The notes under the pieces were generated by a model, which worked only from the letters and a program-made list of their open reading frames with translations, did no database searches and was not told where the DNA came from. Source: Asterella californica (lineage: Eukaryota > Streptophyta > Marchantiopsida > Marchantiales > Aytoniaceae). Taken from it: DNA of 64,000 nucleotides. The translations under genes were made by a program, and so were the position numbers. Shown here piece by piece: positions 35,796-47,499 of this stretch. The stretch covers positions 10,726,001 to 10,790,000 of the forward strand of contig JAYKYS010000007.1 of assembly GCA_036924285.1 (NCBI GenBank), written 5' to 3'. Every line of letters begins with the position of its first letter. Position 1 is the stretch's first letter.

Positions 35796-38434
35796 ATGGA
35801 CCGCAGCCAGAAGCTGATGAGAGACATCAGGAGGAATTGGAAGAAGCCGCTTCCCCGCTTCCTCGCTTCCAAGAGCTTCTTGGAAGACTTGATCGTGGAA
35901 GACTGTAGTCGAGCGCATCATGAAGCAAGAAAGAGAGAGAGGTTTCGAACTTGTGACAGGTTGTTCAGATCCTCAGTCTATCAGATCCAGTACTAGAAGA
36001 AGAGTTACACCTCTTCTCAACACTCTGGTGGATGCTTCCGACCAGAGGAAAAAGCAAACGACGCGAGGGTAAGTACCCTTAGTGGGTACATTCATCCGAA
36101 CGAACCGCTTCTAGAGAGCAGGGGGTATCCCTGAGACACCAAAGAAAAGAAGAAGAGCTCAGAAAGATCCGAACAATAGATTTGGAAGAGCCTTCCATCT
36201 CGAGCATTATCTTTGGAGAAGACAGAAATCAATCAAATGACCACGTTTACAAGGTAGATTTTGGATCTCGTACGCAGAAGACGTCTTCCCAAGTGCAGGA
36301 GAGGCTTCTCAAGGTAAAAGAAGACTGGAGGAGATTGCTCCAGACATCTCAGAGGATGGAAGCGACAGCAGCTCTGACTCAGAAGACGACATCCCTGATT
36401 CAGATAGACCTGATGAAAACCATTTCCAACACTTGGACCTGACAGAGGAAGAAACTGGTAGTTGCATCAGCCGATCGCCAACATGACTTCCCACACTCGG
36501 CAGAAATACCATTGATACGACGATGATGCCGATGCTGATGACTTCATCACAATGTTCGAGATCATCTCTCGATCTAACAAGGAAGACACTGATGCTGACA
36601 GAATCTGTGTGTTTCCTAGCTTGATCGTAGGGAAGGAGAAGAAATGGATGAGTAAAGCGTTGGATGATGATTTGGTTATGGTCACTTGGGCTACTCTGAA
36701 GGTAGCTTTCTGAAGAGATTCAGAGGAGTGGGCTATGATCGGATGACTCTCATAGAACTTCAGAGGCTCGAACGGAAGAAAAAAAAGACACTGCGGGATT
36801 ACACCGAGAGGTTTGAAGACCTCCTGGATCACATCCCTCATAACCAAAGAAGATCCGGTTATTGTGCTCAACAAGCAGTGGATTGGTACTTAAGAGGTTT
36901 GTCTCAAGAGATGGAGTTGTATTGTAGAAGAGGAGGAGGTGATGATTTAGTAGAAGTACAAAAGTGTGTCTTTAAAGCAGCATGAAACCTCGAGCATCAT
37001 CTTGAATATGACGAAAGATAGAAGGAAGACCTCGAAGAAGTCCAATAAGTCTTCTAGGAAGTCCAAGTCCACTGAAATTGATAACAATGCTTCGGAAGCC
37101 TCATCTGCTTCTGAAGAGTCTAGTGGACATCAAAAGTTCAGAATCAAAGTATGAACAAGAGAAGAAGACACAGAAGAAGATGAAGGAGAAGTCATGATCT
37201 ATGGAAGAAGTTGTGCAGAAGATCCATCAGACTCCAATCATTTCGTCTACACCTGACCCTCGGATCGATGAAGTGCTAAAACAGTTTGTAGACCTGAAGG
37301 TTCATCTTCAGAACCCGAAAGATAAGCGGAAGCAACCCGTGGCTTCCCGGTCAAACATTTGGTGCAACCTTTGCAACTCTTCCGGACACACCAGAGATTA
37401 GTGTACACAAGATCAAGCTGTTAATTGAGCAGATTGGGAAGAAGACGATGAAAGGTACCTACACAATCCAAGTGAGGAATCCTGCTACTGAATTGAGACG
37501 ATACAACCTCTCCTGCTCAGTTTAATCGTTATACTCTTAAGGATAGGACTGGTACTGTATAGACCACGATGCCCTGACAACCTTCGTCATCACAACGATC
37601 TCTAAACCCTCTTCCTGGAGCATGTAACAATTATGGAGAGATATGACACTGGTGGTCCATCTGTCCTCATCCCAGAAGACAGATTGGGCAAGTGCCCTTG
37701 TGTGGGAATTGTAAAGAAGTAAGACACTTCACACGGAGCTGTCCTCAGACTCTACGCCCACGGCAAATGGTTAGATTTACCTATACCATACCTCCGGCAG
37801 AAGCAGCATCAACTTCTAAGCTTGAATTAGCAGTGGTACAACATATCTCTGTAGAAGAAGAAGATCCTAAGGATTGCACGGATTGTCTCACATAGAGGAA
37901 GACGAACCAGACCTTGAAAAACGCATAAGAAAGGAGCTTCAGCTACAGAAGACGTCTGTAGCTCAAAAGACGAAGCCACCTAAGGAAGCATCACCTTTTA
38001 TCCTGGCGGATGGCACTGTTTGGAACCATTGCTCATATTCAGATAGCTGACCTCTAGAAGATTTCATGGATGATGCAGTACCCAAGGTGAGTACCAGAAG
38101 CAGAGAGAAGTCAGAATCTCATCGTAAGGAGACTAAGAAGAAGAAGCAACATAAGGAGAGATCACCCTCTCTCGAACGGCTTTCTTCTCTCGCTGATGAC
38201 CAGAAAGATCCGAAGTACTTTGCTCCTGATATCAGAAAAGAAGTTGAAGCGATCATGCAAGAAGAACTGGAGAAGCGACGGAAGATAGTGCAGAAGCTTC
38301 CTCCACCGACCACGGCAGCCCTTGTCCCACAAGATCATCTTCCAATTGAGGGAAGATCCACTTCAGGTCTTCCACCTACGGAAGCATCTTCTAAGCTTTC
38401 CATGTTGGAAACTCTCGTCACTCTTTTGAAGTGA
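35796..38434 (+). pseudogene. gypsy gag relic with two zinc knuckles, no pol
   Basis: Starting at ATG 35796, frames are broken but the order is gag. The capsid-like core at 36686-36985 has MTLIELQRLERKKKKTLRDY, RFEDLLDHIP and AVDWYLRGLSQEMELY, the Retrotrans_gag wording. Lysine/serine-rich linkers follow. Zinc knuckle 1 is at 37363-37404 (C-x2-C-x4-H-x4-C, with a TAG as the residue before the last Cys). Zinc knuckle 2 is at 37701-37742 (CGNC-KEVR-H-FTRS-C). A charged region ends at 38434. No protease, RT or integrase follows; the next sequence is the inverted coiled-coil ORF. This fits a gag-only (TR-GAG-like) non-autonomous element. Confidence 0.72.
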
Positions 38435-38499
38435 TCTCCTTATGACTTCTTACAGATTTATGGAATCAGAAGGAGGATGTAACCTTCCAACAGCTTCTG

Positions 38500-40740
38500 G
38501 ATGATAATGCTGGTTACAGGAAGCTATTACAGTCTGTCGTTCGAGGATCAAGGAAGAGGAGAAAAGCTAAACTTCTCCATAGCACCCCGATCCTTAGGAT
38601 CCTCGGCGGCACTGGTTCGACACTGGGAGCTGGGGTGCCTTCACAGTGGTTAAAGCAAGTCACCTCCTCCACTCAAAACACCTGAGAAGACAACTCAGCT
38701 TCCTGTCTTCCAGAAGACACCTTGTCTTCCAGGGCTTCTTCCGAGGTCTTCTCGGCTTCCAACGCTATCACTACCAAGTGGACAGCGAGGTCGAACTCCT
38801 CCTTCTCCGAGTCTCTCTCGATCGCTGGTCCTGGGGCATGGGAAGGTGTAGCTGTTGGCTGTGGGATTGAGAGAAGATCGTAAAGCGTCTTCAAGTCCTC
38901 AATCTACCGATCCAAGTAGCGGACCATGTTGTCCTTGCACTCCAATATCATCGTCATGGACTCGTCATCCCACTCTCTAGTTAGGGTGAGAAGCTTCCTA
39001 CCGCAGTGAAGTTGAACTTCTTGCGAAGTGCTTTCACTGTCTGCGCCATGAGTCTCTTTGCTCGGGCTTCTGCTTCTTCTCGCTGCGTCTTCTCTGCTCC
39101 GACTTGTGCTTCCGCGGCTTCCCGCAGTGCTTTCCATGTTGTCTTCTCTTCTGCGAGAGAGGTGATCTTACCTCTGACCCGCAGAACCTCCTGATCACGC
39201 TGCTATAGACGTGCCTGCAACTCCTGGTTGCTCTTCCTTAACTGCGTTGACTCCTTGGCAGAAGCGGATGCTTCCGTCTTGTACTTTGTTGCAAGCTTCT
39301 CATTGGTGCGGAGGTTGACTTCCAGCGTGTCTACCTTCTTCTGGATCTCTTCTTGCTGCATCAATGTGTGCAGACCGAATCCAGATCGCAATGGCTTCTC
39401 CTGAGCCATCGCACGCTTCTCCACCAACTCCATGGCTGGCTGGATCTTTGACTGGAAGAAGACGTTGAATTCCTCCAATCCCTTCTTCTCGCATAAGACA
39501 AGTTCATCCTCACGAATCGATCGGAGGTGTCTTCCCTATCTTCCAGAGGCAAAGATGCCTCTTCTACCACTGTGATCTTCTACTTCTGCGCGCGGAAAGA
39601 CAATACTCTTCTCATCTTCCGAGATGAAAGATCTCTTCCCACTGCAAGAGCGGTTCTCTTCGCTGCGTTTCCTCGAGTCGTAGTCGGAATGTCAACCCAT
39701 ACTTCGGCTTCTGGAGTCTTCGGAAGACTCCTTGTAGTTGCAAAAGCTGTCTTCTACGCGACCTTGGTGCTCAGCGTCTCCTCTTGGGAATTTGACTCCG
39801 ATCCAGAATGGATGGGCAAGAAAGAGACGCTCTTCTGATGAGTGCCTAGGCACACTCCTAGGCCTCATCTTCCTCGGTGGTGATGCGTCTTCTGTACCGC
39901 TGGGGTCGTCTTCTCTCAACAGAAGAGTCTTCTGATGAGTGTCTGATCTCGTCTGAGGCACTAAAGTGGGGGGGGGGGGGGAGTCACGGTCGCTGCTCGA
40001 TCTTCCTCTCCCGAGGTCTCTTCCTTCATCTCGCATTGGTCTGTTGGTCCATACCTCGTCAAATGGTCTTCGATCAGATCCCTCTTGGACACGTATAGAT
40101 AGCAGAAGAACGGGGTGAGTGCCCTCCTGCTAGGGTGCCCAAGTACACTAACTCTGCCTGGATGTAAGCGTGAAAGAATGCACCCCAATTGACGAGCAGT
40201 CCCTCCCAGACGACTTCAAGGAACTCCACGTCTTGATCTCCAAGGTATCTCTTCTTCTGTGCTTTTCTCTTGGGAAAGAGATGAAGAAATAGCTTTGCCA
40301 GAAGACGCGGCTCCCGGTAAGCTTTGACCTTCCACCCATTCCTCTCTTGTCTATGTTCCAGGAAGAGACAAGTCTTGCTTCTCGACACATGCCACTTCTC
40401 TGAGATCATCAGTAAGATCTTCTTTTCGAGCTTGTACCCTCGGTTCTCAGATTCTGATATGTGAAAGGCCTTATGCCACCACTCTACCGTCCAAAAAGAT
40501 GATCTTCCACGAGCGACCCTATCTTCACAGGTGCAAGGTAACGCGGAGGCAGTGCTGCCCAAACCTCCTCCAGAAGACTGTGGTCCGTAAGATTTCAGTC
40601 CCACAAGAAGAAGTCGAGATCCAACTCCTTGATGAAGGGTTTGGCCTCTGTCAATTCTGCGGCGGGTAACACCAACCCTCGAGGATGCATCGACATGCTT
40701 CGAGCCTCTGTCGCTGGCTGACGTTTTTCTGTCTTCCAAG
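38500..40740 (-). pseudogene. coiled-coil retroelement ORF, arm 2 (antisense)
   Basis: The best-preserved stretch is 40739-40074 (221 codons, start MEDRKTSASDRG), with EWWHKAF, MISEKWHV, CLFLEHRQERNGWKVK and VEFLEVVWEGLLVNWGAFFH. After a frame change comes 40036-39692, then a coiled coil from 39570 to 39203 (QPAMELVEKRAMAQEKPL, LQARL) and a C-terminal acidic/basic part at 38894-38673. It is antisense to the gag relic just upstream. An antisense ORF between pol and 3' LTR is known in Tat-lineage gypsy elements (Grande, RIRE2), so this may be that ORF with pol deleted. Several stops make it non-functional. Confidence 0.55.
39968..39981 (+). repeat. G14 homopolymer
   Basis: Fourteen consecutive G residues (C on the minus strand, which carries the coiled-coil ORF relic). 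It lies at a frame change in that relic. Confidence 0.95.
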
Positions 40741-40759
40741 AAAAAGAAATTCCTACCTT

Positions 40760-41865
40760 CCGAGCTACCATCCTTTTAGCACAACCTTAATTTTCTCTTG
40801 TCCTCTACAGGTTGATTTTTACCAAAGTGTGTTGAGCATACTTATTTGGTCACATTTCTTTATTATCACCTGTAAAAGAACACGATAATATATTTTTCAA
40901 TAACAAATCTTTTTATATAATTTAATATTCCTTGCAGTTTGCATTGTAAACTGTATTAGTTTGTCTCTCTCTTACCCATATTTTTATGAAATATTATTTG
41001 TTAATACTAAATTTTTCTTAAATAATCAAGCCAATACAAAGTGGAAGTCTTCAGGTGATTTATGGAGCATTCCTTAATTTTCCTTTCCATTTCACGCATG
41101 AGAGGATCTCCACAGCAAGTCTTTAAAGAGCCAGTTAAGAGAAAAGCTCTCCATTGTTTATCTTTATGTTACCATAGTCTTTACTTTACACTATTCTCTA
41201 AAAGCTATTACGCTTCTTTAACTTAAAGATTATTTAGAGCCATATTGGATAGTCACTCGGAGTGGTCACTCATCCTCCATTAGCAAACCATGTAGGACCT
41301 AATAAATGCTTCAATAAATTATTATTGTATAATATTAGTTAATCATTATAAGTAGAGGTAGAAAATAATCCATATTAATTTCTAATAAATAGTCAAAAAT
41401 AAATTATGACAACAGTAATTTATGATACAAAATTAAATACATACAATTTCCTCAGTCAGAGTAGACAAAAAAGAGAAGAAGGATATTTAACTTTCATCGA
41501 GAAGAAAAGAAGAATAATTTCCATCGTACATACATTACGTTTACATACATATCTTGAAACAAGTTTAACCTAGAATCAGTAGATGCTTAAAAAATATAGC
41601 AAAAAGTACAAAAATATATTATGAAAATTAAGTTAAAATATCTTCGTATATGAGGATATTTTAATATTTATATAAATTTAATTTAATTTATTAACTAATG
41701 AAGATAACGGTGTAAGTTAACTCATGGATATTAGTAAGTACACAAGGGGTATAAAAAACTTAAAAAAATATAATAAAAATATTTTAATAATGATCATAAT
41801 CTAATAAAGGTGTAAAAAATATCCTTATGTCGCACATGACATATGGAGCTTCCATGTGGTGATCC
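40760..41865. other. AT-rich intergenic DNA
   Basis: No ORF or RNA gene is recognised. Composition is strongly AT-rich (TTTAATTTAATTTATTAAC-like runs near 41680). The GAAGAC-rich retroelement ends near 40.75 kb, so this is probably the pre-insertion flank. Confidence 0.5.
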
Positions 41866-42060
41866 CTCGAGGATATTCATCTGCCGATAAGGTTAGATAA
41901 TAAATTAAACTCATAATTAACTAATATATAAATAGCTACTAGTTTAACTTGTACATTTAGAAATGCGGCAGTCTACACAAGCATTATTGTGTATATCCGG
42001 GTCTTCTTGCATTTCTTGGCAAGGGATAATAGTTAATATTTATGAATATTTTAATTATTC
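41866..42060 (+). repeat. hairpin repeat family H, partial copy 1
   Basis: It has the 3' half of the family hairpin (GGTTAGATAATAAATTAAA near 41889), a roughly 100 bp middle, and the AGTTAATATTTATGAATATTTT tail near 42030. The 5' half of the hairpin is replaced or degenerate (ATATTCATCTGCCGATAA). Confidence 0.45.
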
Positions 42061-42365
42061 CATTCATTTGATATATACTTTTCTTTTAACACTTATATAG
42101 TTCCCCAATAACAACAAGAAAGCAAAAGTTATCAGAAATTCATCCTGAATGCATATTTAACTTAAAGATTTAGAATAAAAACTCTCACGGAGCAGTTGTT
42201 TAGCCCCTGGGGCTTTTTGCAGCCGGACGTCGCTGCCTTTGCACGGAATGAGCCATCCGGCTGGAGGAGGACTCGACCCCACGTCGCCATGGATGGATGT
42301 ATCATTTTAATAGATTTAATTTCACTTAAATTACATTATCAATATTAATGTTTATTCGTGTATAT

Positions 42366-42640
42366 ACCGCATTTACCTTCGAGACTGAATGATTCTGTAG
42401 ATTCGTGTCGAGTCGGTCAGTCTGTGTGCCACCTCTAATGAGGAACACAAGCTTGAGCCAACAGCCTTTGTTTCTATCTTTTAGTTTTTAAAATGACCGT
42501 TCCTGCACTCTTCGCCGCCGTCGTTCTCTGTATCTCTCACATTGGTTGTAAAAGGTGAGAGTTCTTGGTCATATTCAAGATTCGCCAGGCTTCGCTCGTC
42601 AGTCGTAGTGCTTGATTGTTTGTGGGCTTTCTTTCTTTTG
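42366..42640. repeat. upstream duplication of AT-hook gene, unit 1
   Basis: It aligns directly with 42851-43110 (period about 485 bp). Both units share ACCGCATT[TC]ACCTTCGAG, GAGGAACA.AAGCT.GAGCCA, ACGACCGTTCCT.CACTC-type wording and CTTGGTCAT..TCAAGATT. It lies 1.2 kb upstream of the AT-hook start codon. Confidence 0.8.
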
Positions 42641-42850
42641 CATCGGTTTAAAGTTAGGCTCTCGACCTTGAGACTGCTTTGTACGCTAAGAACGGTCTAC
42701 TAGGGAGTTCGTCTAAGCGTTTTGCATAGTCACATCCAGTTTCCGGAAGCTTGGTGCCTAGGTCTTTGGGAGATTCAACTTGGATGTCGATGTGACGTTT
42801 CCCGCTTGGTCTGGTCCCTACCTGCTGTTGTTGACCACTTTCAAATGAAT

Positions 42851-43110
42851 TTACCGCATTCACCTTCGAGGCTGAACGAATCCAGAGGATTTATTTTGTT
42901 CACTGTCTCGATGTCGCTTGACGTGAGGAACAGAAGCTCGAGCCATATGACCTGAGCCTGTGTTCTGTGAACGTAGTTTTTTAAACGACCGTTCCTACAC
43001 TCTGGGTCGCTGAGTAAAATTTCGTGTGTTTCTGCACATTGGTTTCCCGACGCGACAATACTTGGTCATGCTCAAGATTGGCCACGCTGTGCTCTTAAGT
43101 TTCGTACGGG
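42851..43110. repeat. upstream duplication of AT-hook gene, unit 2
   Basis: Direct partner of 42366-42640. The block ends in TTGGTCATGCTCAAGATTGG. The duplicated DNA is non-coding and probably promoter or 5' leader of the AT-hook gene. Confidence 0.8.
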
Positions 43111-43880
43111 TTTCAGCGAGCGAGGTTTTCCTTGCATTGGTTCGATGTTTTGGTGGCATATGATTTTTATGGCACGCGCGCAGTTTTTCTTGATTGTATT
43201 GCGGGACTACGTGTTTAAATATACTTGACCTTTTTCTGATGTCCTGATTCCGTCCTGACCTCAATGTTGTGGGGTTGTAATCGCAGATTGCCAAACCTTG
43301 CGGGGGCCCCATTGCGGTGAAGTTGTCGTGGTTGAGGTTTTCGACCATGGCCGAACAGTCTCCGGTATTGTTTCGCTCCCGAGTGGATTCTCTACCATTA
43401 GTTACCGCAGTGCATACATGGTACCGGCTCGCTTCCCCGTGATGGGATGTGTGAGTTATGAGTCGCGCAGCTCTGTCGAAGACCTATGGCACTGGTCGCG
43501 GTTGAGTTACGTTGTTTGCATCCTTAGTGTCCTCCGCAGGTCACCCTCCGTTCTTTTCATGAGTTGAACGACCCCTGCTGCAGAGTCGCAAAATCGTCTA
43601 TTTTACCGCCGACTGCATATTGCTTCTTCGTGTTGTTTCGGAAGGACTGTAGACAGCGTACAGTGTTTTATCATGTTCATTGGGCAGACTATTCCATCAT
43701 GGATTGCTTTATCACATGAGGGGTTGGGCATTGTCGTGGTGACTCCAGTGAAGTTGCGTGGCGCAGTTTGTTGGAGGAAGCGCAGTTGGAGTTTTCGTAT
43801 GATCGAAGTACTGGGTTCAAGGTTTCGAGGGTGATCACAATTACCGGGCCTCAGCGACGGGGAGACGAAGGAAGAACGAG

Positions 43881-44654
43881 ATGGTTGATGGAGGGCCTGA
43901 GGGCGCCCCTCCCGTTAAGCGGAAGAGAGGTAGACCAAGGAAAGCTGATGTCCTGGCGGCACAGGCTGCTGCCGCTGCTGCTGCTGCGGGTGATGGTGGG
44001 AATGGAGTGATAGCTTTGGTAGCAGCGGCACCCAGTGCAAGTCCAGCTGTTGCGAGTGCTGCGAAGCCAGACCCTAAGCCGAGGAAGCCAAGGAAGAAGA
44101 AAGGTGAAATCCCGGGAATGTCGGTGGGCGTGGACGCAAACCTTGTGGGGAAGACTGTCACAGGTGTATTGGATGGTTCTTTCGATGCCGGCTACCTCCT
44201 GACGGTTAGAGTAGGTGATTCTGAGACGTTTCTTAGAGGTGTTGTTTTCGGGCCTGGTTTAACGGCGCCCGTTATGAAGGACAATGATGTTGCACCGCAC
44301 GCGAAGCATGTCAAGAGGGATGAGAGTATACCTCTCCCAGCGACGCCCACAAGCGTCCTAACAGCAGCTCCTGTTACAAATCTTGCTGCCCAAGCATCTG
44401 CTGTTCCAGCTCGAGTTCTAGCTGCCCCTGTGCCCGCTGTCCCAGCTGCTGTTCCAGCCACTGCGCCAGTTGTTCCTTCGACGCCCGCTGGAGTCAATGC
44501 GACACACTCAGCCGCACCTGCCGTAGCAACAGATGTAAAGCCCCAGCAGCAGCCACAAGCCACAGCACCCCCAAGCACAGGTTCTCAAGTACACCCCGCT
44601 CCTGTAGCTTCAGCTTCCCTCTCGGCTCCCACTGCTGTCTCAACAGGTGCTTAG
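43881..44654 (+). CDS. AT-hook DNA-binding protein (MNM1-like)
   Basis: This is a single open exon of 257 codons from ATG 43881 to TAG 44652-44654. Residues 13-21 (KRKRGRPRK) are a canonical AT-hook with the RGRP core that binds the minor groove of AT-rich DNA. An alanine tract follows (29-36). A second basic stretch (KPRKPRKKKG) lies at about 67-76. A conserved plant domain follows (MSVGVDANLVGKTVTG, FDAGYLLTVRVGDSETFLRG, VVFGPG, DNDVAPHAKHVKR); I associate its wording with Arabidopsis MNM1-type AT-hook proteins. The C-terminal 100 residues are Ala/Pro/Val-rich and low-complexity. A nuclear location is likely. The start is the first in-frame ATG and gives the AT-hook at the expected N-terminal place. 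The upstream ~600 bp is presumably 5' leader and promoter. The gene appears intact. Confidence 0.85.
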   Translation: MVDGGPEGAPPVKRKRGRPRKADVLAAQAAAAAAAAGDGGNGVIALVAAAPSASPAVASAAKPDPKPRKPRKKKGEIPGMSVGVDANLVGKTVTGVLDGSFDAGYLLTVRVGDSETFLRGVVFGPGLTAPVMKDNDVAPHAKHVKRDESIPLPATPTSVLTAAPVTNLAAQASAVPARVLAAPVPAVPAAVPATAPVVPSTPAGVNATHSAAPAVATDVKPQQQPQATAPPSTGSQVHPAPVASASLSAPTAVSTGA

Positions 44655-46060
44655 GTAGTGTAACAATTTTGGAGGTCTAGTGTCAATCTTGAAAAGTAGT
44701 AGAGGCACTTTGGCAAGAATTAGTGACCCGATTGTAGGCGCAGTTCATTCTGACCTCGACAATTCAAAGATGAAACTCTTGAGGTTTTTGACTCTGCACG
44801 TCAGCCTGAACGATGTAAACAAGTTAACAAGTCAGCAGAAATAGAGGAAATGTTCAAGTCATGGGTGGTGTCGGAGTCTTCTGCCTGCGAGAGTTTGTAG
44901 TTTGGATGGCCGGCGTTTGAGAGGTGAACGCGAAGTGAGTTTCCGGTTTCGAGGTGAGCTCATCCAAGAGTCATCCAAGAGTCATCGGTAGGGGCACTTT
45001 TGTTTCCATTGTATTAGTGGAAAGGTCAATCACGGCGTCTGCCTGTGTCAGAGGCGGCAGCTTTTCACCCCCTTGAGGAACTTTCGGTGCAATTTTGAGT
45101 CTCAATTGCGCTCAAATCACCAGATCGGTTTAGTTAAAGTTCACTACACATACTTCCTGTCTAGTGTGGCCAGCTGAACTTTAGGTCATCATGGAGGTTA
45201 GTCGTGCATAAGAATCTCGAGTTCTGGGCCCTAATCTCAGACAAGCAGTCATTATGTAATGTGGAACTAAATGTGTTAGCATCCTCTAATATTTTCTTAT
45301 CGCAGAGCTGGGGGCGACTGCAGAATAGGATCTGTGTAGTCAAGACACTCTCTAAATTTGAATATGTAGTTGGTGAAAGAATAAGTCGAGAAATGTCTTG
45401 AGAAACGTTAATGTATGACAGTATATGAATCTATCTGTACTCTGTTTCTTCTCTATAGAAGAAATAACCCGGATACATGTCTCGTTAACACTAACACGAC
45501 AGGATCCTATTCTGCAGTCATTCCCAGAGAGAGCTGGATGGACGTCATGTGCTCGGCGTTTACGGTTGAAGTTAGCGTTGTGTTTGATCGAATTTTACTG
45601 TCCTTGCCTCCCGTCGTGCGAAAATCAGAGCCTATGGTTCTGCATGTTCATCAGGAAGTGGTCATGGTTTTTCATAACTTGTAGGGTTAACAGCGTTCGC
45701 GACTACTTCTTTGAGCGTGTTACTTCTTAGGACTGAAGAAATTACTGGAACAACTGTGTAGTTTCTGTCAAGACGTTGACATCGGATTTCATCTACAGAA
45801 GGAAGCTTAACGTGGACAGGAACACAAGGTTGCACTAGTTAATGATTTTACAGACGCTCTTTACTTCTTGCATGTCAGTGGAGTACGAACACCGCATGGT
45901 CCGATGCGTCGAGACGCATATTACGTTTCACTCACGAACGTACCTCTCTAGGCAGTCTTTTTCTGAGTCCATTTCATAGACGACTGTTTGTCGGAATAGT
46001 GTGCTTAGCGATAGAATAAGGGGTGTCAAACCTCAGGGTCTCCTGTGATGTTTGTTTTTA
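44655..46060. other. 3' flank of AT-hook gene, no further gene recognised
   Basis: Short ORFs around 45204-45730 overlap in two frames and resemble nothing I know. A small direct duplication (CATCCAAGAGT twice) lies near 44962. I see no RNA gene. Confidence 0.5.
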
Positions 46061-46071
46061 GTATGCATTAT

Positions 46072-46280
46072 CGATTGTGAAAGCCGGAAAGGAAGAGGGG
46101 ATCTTTTTGTCCCGGAGCGCATTTTGTCATACGAGTAGATAGTTTTACGTCGATTGTGAAAACCGGAAAGAAGAGGAAATCTTGTTGTCCCGTAGTTAGG
46201 AGACGGTTATAAAGAGACGAGGACACGGAGGGAGTCGCTGTGAATACCGGAAAGGAACGAGGAAGCATTTTGGATCGGGA
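46072..46280. repeat. three-copy degenerate tandem repeat (~80 bp)
   Basis: Units begin near 46072, 46151 and 46235. Each has TGTGAA[AT][AG]CCGGAAAG, then GAGGA, and a final T.GTCCCG or TGGATCGGG. Period is 79-84 bp. The units are non-coding. Confidence 0.75.
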
Positions 46281-46424
46281 TAAAACGATAACGCATAGCC
46301 CCGCATTTCAACTGCAAACCAAGCTCCTTGTTCCAATAGTAGAAGTATGCAGTTGAGGCGTTGATTGATTCTTGCCTGTTGACTCTTGAATTTTCTTATT
46401 ATTATTACCATCTCTTATATGGAG

Positions 46425-46640
46425 AAGGTTGTATGCAAATGAATTTATTTCCTAACTCTTCCGACGGGAAAGCTTAGATAATAAATTAATGTCACTAGAA
46501 ATCAATGTTTCTTTAGCATGCAGAGCCCCGATCTTGTGGTTTAGAAAGCGACATTTATGTGTAGTTTGCTCACTGGTGATGTCCGGATCAAGGCATGATT
46601 CGCGGTTGCCTTGTCATTTAATATTTTGGAAAGTCTTGAA
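46425..46640 (+). repeat. hairpin repeat family H, copy 2
   Basis: The hairpin reads AATTTATTTCCTAA, then CTTCC-gac-GGGAAAG, then TTAGATAATAAATTAA, preceded by GGAGAAGG.TGTATGCAAA. A roughly 130 bp middle ends at CATTTAATATTTT (46617). It is the same architecture as copies 3 and 4. Confidence 0.6.
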
Positions 46641-47460
46641 TTGAAATATTTTTGATATGAAAAATAAAAAATTGTATATATAAAAATCAAACAGAAAGAA
46701 GAAACAGCTAACAAACGTTAGCATGTTGGCAGCCCTGTCCTCCTGTAGTCGGGGCGGGGTGGGATGGAAGCCCCCTCTAACCGACCCGGTGAGCTAATTT
46801 ACTTTGTCCATTTTCTCTTTCGTTTTACACTTGTTTTCCCTAGGTTACATGGGATGAGGCACTTTGGATGCGTATATTTCTAGGTTATATTTCTAGGGTC
46901 GAGATGTTAAAACTCATGAATATCTAAGGACTCGTTGATGATTTCATCGTGGAATCTCGTAACATCCCATCGTTTTTATATTGAGACATTATGAAACGAA
47001 TAACCAAAATTTAATTATCAACGAGGAAATATGCAAGATTCATTATCTTCTCTTCATTTAAAGCCAGAGTATTACTACAAGTGCTCCGAGTAGCCTTGTC
47101 CATCTGTAGTTGGAGCGACATGGGATCGAATCTTACTGGCAAGAGAGTTCAGTTTGTGCAAGGGCAGAAGCTTCTGCCTGCAAAAAGCCTCTTTGGCAAA
47201 AAAAGAGGTCTAAAATATGACGTCATGGACTAAACCTACTTCTTACTTAACCAAAAACCAGAAAAGAGAAAAATGATCAGAGCAGGACTATAGAACATGA
47301 CAAGACCTTGCGAACAAGAATCAGAACCTTTGACTGTGTTCCGTGCACTTTACCTCGTAACTCATCAAATGATGTAATAAATGCCAAGTTCATGACCATT
47401 TGATCGAGAAATTGTACGGTAATAAAACGTGTTAACTCAGTAATCCATTTGCATTAGCTT
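46641..47460. other. AT-rich DNA, no gene recognised
   Basis: It contains GGGATCGAATC at 47127, which resembles a tRNA B box. No A box or cloverleaf could be made, so no RNA gene is called. The rest is non-coding. Confidence 0.45.
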
Positions 47461-47499
47461 GAGTGACTCTTGTAGTCAAATTTGAGTATAAGATGGAGA

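Noticed and set aside
42215..42290. GC-rich patch with GACTCGACCCC as tRNA-derived
   Set aside because: Only B-box-like letters match; no acceptor or anticodon stem seen.
45204..45730. Overlapping ORFs downstream of the AT-hook gene
   Set aside because: They overlap in two frames, resemble nothing known and have no splice or family support.
47127..47137. GGGATCGAATC as a tRNA or SINE B box
   Set aside because: No A box at the right distance and no cloverleaf could be folded by eye.
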